A stretch of DNA of 64,000 bases from Streptomyces violaceusniger Tu 4113 (GTDB taxonomy: Bacteria; Actinomycetota; Actinomycetes; Streptomycetales; Streptomycetaceae), in NCBI RefSeq assembly GCF_000147815.2, contig NC_015957.1:2108001-2172000 (forward strand). The letters run 5' to 3'. Below the pieces are notes generated by a model that was not told the origin of the DNA, did no database searches, and saw nothing but the letters and a program-made list of their open reading frames with translations. The translations under genes and the position numbers were made by a program. Positions 60,149-64,000 of the stretch are shown here, piece by piece. Every line of letters starts with the position of its first letter. Positions within the stretch are counted from its first letter, which is position 1.

Positions 60149-61492
60149 ATGCAAAGTGAACCCAAGGCATCGCTGGTCGGCGAGGAGTACGAGGTCGAGG
60201 TCGGCCCGGTGGCGCACGGCGGCCACTGCATCGCCCGGACCGGCGAGGGCCAGGTGCTCTTCGTCCGGCACGCGCTGCCCGGTGAGCGGGTCATCGCCCG
60301 GGTGACCGAGGGCGAGGAGGGCGCGCGCTTCCTGCGCGCCGACGCGGTGCGGGTGCTGGACGCCTCCAAGGACCGGGTCGAGGCGCCGTGCCCGTTCGCC
60401 GGCCCCGGCAAATGCGGCGGCTGCGACTGGCAGCACGCGGCCCCCGGCGCCCAGCGCAGGCTGAAGGCCGAGGTGATCACCGAGCAGCTCGCCCGGCTGG
60501 CGGGGCTCACCCCCGAGGAGGCGGGCTGGGACGGCACGGTCGAGCCCGCGCCCGGCGACAAGGTGGCCCGCGGCGAGGTCCCGGCCTGGCGCACCCGGGT
60601 GCAGTACGCGGTGGACGAGCAGGGCCGGCCCGGACTGCGCCGCCACCGCTCGCACGAGGTCGAGCCGGTCGACCACTGCCTGATCGCCGCCCCCGGCGTC
60701 ACCGAACTCGGCGTCGAGAAGCGCGAATGGCCCCAGATCGCCAGCGTGGAGGCCATCGCCGCCACCGGCTCCTCCGACCGTCAGGTCGTCCTCACCCCGC
60801 GCCCCGGCGGCCGGCTGCCCATCGTCGAGCTGGACCGGCCGGTCTCGGTGCTGCGGGTCAGCGAGTCCCGCGGCCGTGACCGGACCCGTCTGGTGCACCG
60901 CGTCCACGGCCGCCCCTTCGTCCGCGAGCGCGCGGCGGGCCGCACGTGGCGGGTCGGCGAGGCCGGTTTCTGGCAGGTCCACCCCAAGGCGGCGGACGTC
61001 CTGGTCGAGGCCGTCATGCAGGGCCTGATGCCCCGCCAGGGCGAAACGGCCCTCGATCTGTACTGCGGAGTCGGCCTCTTCGCGGGCGCGATCGCCGAGC
61101 GGGTGGGGGAGCGCGGCGCGGTGCTGGGCATCGAATCCAGCAAGCGCTCGGTCGAGGACGCCCGGCACAACCTCCAGGACCTGGAGCGCGTCCGCATCGA
61201 GCACGGCAAGGTCGAGCAGGTGCTGCCCCGCACCGGGATCACCGAGGCCGACCTCATCGTCCTGGACCCGCCCCGCGCGGGCGCGGGCAAGGAGACGGTG
61301 ACCCGCCTCGCGGCCCTGGGCGCCCGCCGCATCGCCTACGTCGCCTGCGACCCGGCGGCACTCGCCCGCGACCTGAAGTACTTCCGCGAGGAGGGCTACT
61401 CTCCGCGTCGCACGCGTGCCTTCGACCTCTTCCCGGTCACCCACCATGTGGAGTGCGTGGCGGTGCTTGAACCGGCCGCTAAGGGCTCCTGA
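60149..61492 (+). CDS. Class I SAM-dependent RNA (uracil-5) methyltransferase, TrmA/RlmD family
   Basis: A 447-residue RNA-modifying enzyme. An N-terminal TRAM domain (about 8-70, YEVEVGPVAHGGHCIARTGEGQVLFVRHALPGE) precedes a Cys cluster (CPFAGPGKCGGCDW, about 84-97) that can bind [4Fe-4S]. The methyltransferase domain has DLYCGVGLFAGAIAE (SAM binding), VLDPPRAG and the catalytic cysteine in AYVACDP. It methylates uridine-5 of rRNA or tRNA; which site is unknown. ATG at 60149 is preferred over 60104 because the N-terminus then matches the TRAM start. In many Streptomyces it sits directly after this permease gene, as I recall. Confidence 0.92.
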   Translation: MQSEPKASLVGEEYEVEVGPVAHGGHCIARTGEGQVLFVRHALPGERVIARVTEGEEGARFLRADAVRVLDASKDRVEAPCPFAGPGKCGGCDWQHAAPGAQRRLKAEVITEQLARLAGLTPEEAGWDGTVEPAPGDKVARGEVPAWRTRVQYAVDEQGRPGLRRHRSHEVEPVDHCLIAAPGVTELGVEKREWPQIASVEAIAATGSSDRQVVLTPRPGGRLPIVELDRPVSVLRVSESRGRDRTRLVHRVHGRPFVRERAAGRTWRVGEAGFWQVHPKAADVLVEAVMQGLMPRQGETALDLYCGVGLFAGAIAERVGERGAVLGIESSKRSVEDARHNLQDLERVRIEHGKVEQVLPRTGITEADLIVLDPPRAGAGKETVTRLAALGARRIAYVACDPAALARDLKYFREEGYSPRRTRAFDLFPVTHHVECVAVLEPAAKGS

Positions 61493-61831
61493 CCTGCGGT
61501 TTTGCGCGTGTGCATGATGTGCGGTGTGGGCGTTACGGGCGATATCCTGACGCTGGAATGACGCTCGTGACGCTCATTTGACGCTCGTTCTGATGGTCTG
61601 TCAGGCAACCTGTTCGGGTAGGTCAGACCTTGTCAGGGGGGCGTAAATCGATGGGATGCCGAGGGTAGGCGACGCTGAGCGCAGACCTACCGAGTCCTGT
61701 TGGTCAGATGTCGCGGAAGAGACCAGCGAGCGCGGTGACCTGCCGCGATGACTGGCTGATGGTCGCTGACCCGAGCGAATGACCTTTCGCCTGTTGCCAC
61801 GCGGCACGGCGGGCCCGGGGCCGGGCTCGCC
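61493..61831. other. Non-coding junction region after the methyltransferase gene
   Basis: 339 bases with no supported gene. It is less GC-rich than its surroundings. It holds four TGACGCT heptamers (61548-61585), an imperfect inverted repeat (GGTCTG, 61595-61600, with CAGACC, 61624-61629) and a direct repeat TGTCAGG (61599 and 61631). These look like scars or ends of mobile DNA next to the gene remnants that follow. Confidence 0.5.
61548..61585. repeat. Four phased TGACGCT heptamers
   Basis: Copies start at 61548, 61559, 61568 and 61579, a spacing of 11, 9 and 11 bases, so pairs repeat every 20 bases (about two helical turns). The two complete 20-base units are not identical. Confidence 0.8.
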
Positions 61832-61909
61832 GACACCGCCCTGTCGGACCCGAGCGACACCTTCGAGGGCATCGGCAAGGATCTGGGGATCAGCCGGGAG
61901 ACGCTGCGC
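61832..61909 (+). pseudogene. Fragment resembling an IS3-type transposase helix-turn-helix (OrfA)
   Basis: Conceptual translation in the frame starting at 61832 reads DTALSDPSDTFEGIGKDLGISRETLR, which resembles the helix-turn-helix of IS3-family OrfA proteins (pattern I-x-DLGIS-x-ETLR). There is no start, no downstream transposase and no terminal repeat; the frame then runs into unrelated DNA. It is a short remnant if the resemblance is real. Confidence 0.4.
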
Positions 61910-61914
61910 CCGCC

Positions 61915-62207
61915 ACGATCGGCCTCGGCTACCTGGGGTCCGCCGTTGTGTACGGCGTCGCGATCGCCGGTCCCGCGATCGCTCACTCTGGGGCAGCCTG
62001 AACGCGGTGGCCGCCTTCTGGGCCGCCCACGTCATCACCCGCCCGCTCGGCGCCTCCGTCGCCGACTGGATGGCGGTCGGCCGGGGACGGGGCGGGCTCG
62101 CTCTCGGCCTGGGGCCGGTCACGCTGTCCTGGACGGTGGCCATTTTCGGCTTCGTAGGCTATCTGGCCGTCTCCCGCAAGGACGTCCAGCACGACCCCAT
62201 GCCGTGA
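61915..62207 (+). pseudogene. Truncated, frameshifted DUF347 (COG4705) membrane-protein remnant
   Basis: Only the C-terminal part survives. In the frame at 61915 it reads TIGLGYLGSAVVYGVAIAGPAIAH and then stops at 61999. From about 61983 the next frame continues the protein with SLWGSLNAVAAFWAAHVITRPLGASVADWMAVG and ends ALGLGPVTLSWTVAIFGFVGYLAVSRKD at 62205. AFW-A-V-TRPLGAS-ADW is the DUF347 signature. So there is one frameshift (61981-61990) plus loss of the N-terminal two thirds, with an IS-like fragment at the break. The adjacent two-component system may have been its regulator. Confidence 0.72.
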
Positions 62208-62235
62208 CACGGCAGAGCGCCGAGCGGGTCTGTCG

Positions 62236-63615
62236 TCACCCGGCAGGCAGGCTGACCACGAAGCGTGCCCCGGGCGTGTGCCCGGGGTCGTTGGCCACCT
62301 CGCCGCCGGCGGAGCGGGCGAGACGTCGCGCCAGCGGCAGCCCCAGGCCCGCTCCGGCGTGCCCGTCGCCGGGATCCGCACGTCGACCGGGCTCGAAGAG
62401 CTGTCCGGCGAACGAGGGTGGTACGCCGGGTCCGTCGTCGATGACGTCGACGCGGACGCCGTCGGGGGCGGAGTAGGCACGGACGGCGACGCTGGTGTGT
62501 GCGTAGCGGCAGGCGTTGGCGAGGAGCGGGCTGACGATGCGTTCGAGGAGGGCGGGCGGGACTCCGGCCACAAGGGGAGGGCCGCCGGTGGTGAGCGTCA
62601 CGTGGTCCGGCACGTCGAGGGCTTCGGTGAGGCGGCGCAGCGTGGGCAGGACCTCCACGGTGCCGGGAGCGGTGAGTGTGCCGTTGCGGGCGTCCTCCAG
62701 GAGCGTGTCGCAGATCGTGCGCATGGACTCGGCGGCATCCGCGATGACCTGGTGGGTGGCGTGGGTCTGGTCGGCTGTGCGGGGGCGGGTCCGCCACCAG
62801 TCGAGTTCGGCGATGATCCGGCTCAACGGTGTGCGCAGCTCGTGCGAGAGTTCTCCGGTGAGCTGCCGCTCGTGGCGCAGCAGGGTGCGGATACGGTCCA
62901 GGATGGCGTCCAACGACGTACCGAGGCGGGCGAGTTCGTCAGGGTGGCGCATACTCCCGAAGCGTTCCTCGGAGGCCACGGCGCTCCACTGGGTGGCCTG
63001 GTCGGTCATCGTACGGACGGGGCGCAGCGCGCGGCCGACCGCGAGCCGGGTCAGGGCGTAGGTGCAGGCGAGCATGACGGCGTCCAGGACGAGCGATCCC
63101 AGGAGCAGGGTGTCGGCCGAGCTCCGGTAGGGCGAGAGGTCCAGCGCGGTGACCACCGTGGCCTCGTTCTTCTCACCGGGGACCGGCTGGGAACACAACC
63201 GGAGGGGGCCCCGCACGTCGACGGTGGCGCACCGCCGGCCGCCGTGCCCGGCGAGTGTGTGGGCGAAGCGGGTCAGGGCCCCGGCGGCCGGCGGAGCTTC
63301 GAGCAGGCGTCGGCCGGAGTAGATCCACACGTTGGCGTCGAGGAGGTCGTCGTGCGAGGTCTCCAGGACGCGTACGGTCGTCCCGCTGGTGTCGACGGTC
63401 GTCGCGACGGCGGCGGCGCGGGTGCGGAGTTCGTCGTCCGCCTGGTGCTGGAGGCGGTGCTGGGCCACGGTGTTGAAGGCGACGGTGAGGACCAGCATCA
63501 GCAGCGTGGCCGTGACGAGCGCCACGAGTGAGAGCCGGCCGCGCAGCGTGCTGGGCGCCAGACGGTGAAGGAGGGCGGTCGCGGCGGGGCGCGGCCGGTG
63601 GCGGACCTCGCTCAT
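62236..63615 (-). CDS. Sensor histidine kinase (OmpR-system type)
   Basis: A 459-residue membrane kinase. Transmembrane helix 1 lies at about 28-50, a sensor domain at about 51-168 (two Cys in RRCATVDV and RLCSQPV), helix 2 at about 170-192, then HAMP. The phospho-histidine is in GELSHELRTPLSR (about 260), with ATPase motifs LLANACRYA, DDGPGVPPSF and GAGLGLPLARRLA. It overlaps its response regulator gene by 4 bases. It ends 29 bases from the DUF347 remnant. The signal is unknown. Confidence 0.9.
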   Translation of the reverse strand: MSEVRHRPRPAATALLHRLAPSTLRGRLSLVALVTATLLMLVLTVAFNTVAQHRLQHQADDELRTRAAAVATTVDTSGTTVRVLETSHDDLLDANVWIYSGRRLLEAPPAAGALTRFAHTLAGHGGRRCATVDVRGPLRLCSQPVPGEKNEATVVTALDLSPYRSSADTLLLGSLVLDAVMLACTYALTRLAVGRALRPVRTMTDQATQWSAVASEERFGSMRHPDELARLGTSLDAILDRIRTLLRHERQLTGELSHELRTPLSRIIAELDWWRTRPRTADQTHATHQVIADAAESMRTICDTLLEDARNGTLTAPGTVEVLPTLRRLTEALDVPDHVTLTTGGPPLVAGVPPALLERIVSPLLANACRYAHTSVAVRAYSAPDGVRVDVIDDGPGVPPSFAGQLFEPGRRADPGDGHAGAGLGLPLARRLARSAGGEVANDPGHTPGARFVVSLPAG

Positions 63616-64000
63616 GACAGGCGGTGGCCGATGCCGCGCGCCGTGCCGATCGTCCGGTCGCTGCCCGCCTCGCGGAGTTTGCGGCGCAGCCTGATCAAGT
63701 ACTGGTCGAGGGTGTTGTCGCTGACCTGGGCCCCTTCGGGCCAGGCCGCCCGGACCAGTTCGCGGCGGCGCACGACGGCGCCGGGAGTGGTCATGAGCGC
63801 GGCCAGCAGACGGAACTCGGTCGGCGTCGGATCGACCCGGGTGCCCCGGACAGCGACCGTGTGCCGGACGGCGTCCAGTACCAGGTCTCCCGCCGTGGCG
63901 ACCGGCGGCGGCGCGGCCCGCTTCAGAGCTGCCCGCAGGCGGGCCGCGAGTTCGGCGAGATGGAACGGCTTGGGCAGATAGTCGTCGCCTCCGGCCGAGA
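63612..64000 (-). CDS. Response regulator, OmpR/PhoB family (N-terminus outside window)
   Basis: The C-terminal 129 residues only; the gene continues past the right edge. The visible part starts within the receiver (GGDDYLPKPFHLAELAARLRAAL, including the conserved Lys of KPF). It has the full winged-helix domain: PTPTEFRLLAALMTTPGAVVRRRELVRAAWP and DNTLDQYLIRLRRKLREAGSD. It ends TARGIGHRLS. It is the cognate of the kinase that overlaps it by 4 bases. Confidence 0.9.
   Translation of the reverse strand, partial: SAGGDDYLPKPFHLAELAARLRAALKRAAPPPVATAGDLVLDAVRHTVAVRGTRVDPTPTEFRLLAALMTTPGAVVRRRELVRAAWPEGAQVSDNTLDQYLIRLRRKLREAGSDRTIGTARGIGHRLS

Overview
The window is chromosomal DNA from a high-GC actinomycete, almost certainly a Streptomyces. 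Third-position GC is very high, GTG starts are common, and several genes belong to developmental families typical of the genus: whiH next to hrdB, sepH, cutRS and a conservon. The species cannot be determined from the sequence. Gene order is core-chromosome in style for about the first 51 kb. Accessory DNA appears at 51.8-57.8 kb and 61.5-64 kb.

Layout. 0-8 kb: an ABC-2 permease, the sporulation regulator whiH, the principal sigma factor hrdB, a secreted trypsin-like protease and topoisomerase IV subunit parE. 8-14 kb: a DUF485 protein with a sodium:solute symporter, convergent with a CitA/CitB-type two-component system, then a sucrase/ferredoxin-like gene whose start codon abuts an iron box. 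14-23 kb: parC, an M16 protease pair (one active, one degenerate), a c-di-AMP riboswitch ahead of an M23 peptidase, a GntR regulator, and ptsH with a DasR (dre) site. 23-38 kb: a GNAT/acyl-CoA-ligase fusion (PatA-like), nucleotide and sulfur metabolism (phosphodiesterase, thymidine kinase, rhodanese), sepH, a lactone oxidase/MFS pair, coproporphyrin ferrochelatase and an inositol monophosphatase. 38-45 kb: cutRS, several conserved actinobacterial DUF proteins, dut, and a secreted protein built from two near-identical domains.

45-60 kb holds an apparent potassium-homeostasis neighbourhood: kdpD-kdpE without kdpFABC, a pair of TrkA/RCK proteins, and a KimA-like permease. A complete conservon (sensor-kinase-like ATPase, roadblock, DUF742, GTPase, then a CYP157-like and a CYP154-like P450) sits inside it. 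The KimA-like gene has a five-run G-quadruplex motif just upstream of a likely leaderless promoter. 60-64 kb: an RNA methyltransferase, a graveyard of an IS-like fragment and a frameshifted DUF347 membrane-protein tail, and a two-component system whose regulator runs off the right edge.

Themes across the window are second-messenger and ion control (c-di-AMP riboswitch, KdpDE, RCK proteins, KimA), development (WhiH, HrdB, SepH, conservon) and nutrient sensing (DasR site at ptsH, iron box, symporter plus CitAB-type pair). Intrinsic terminators are frequent and clear, many with perfect stems of 12-18 bp. Several genes look leaderless, with a -10-like hexamer 6-8 nt before the start codon. No tRNA, rRNA or CRISPR array was seen.
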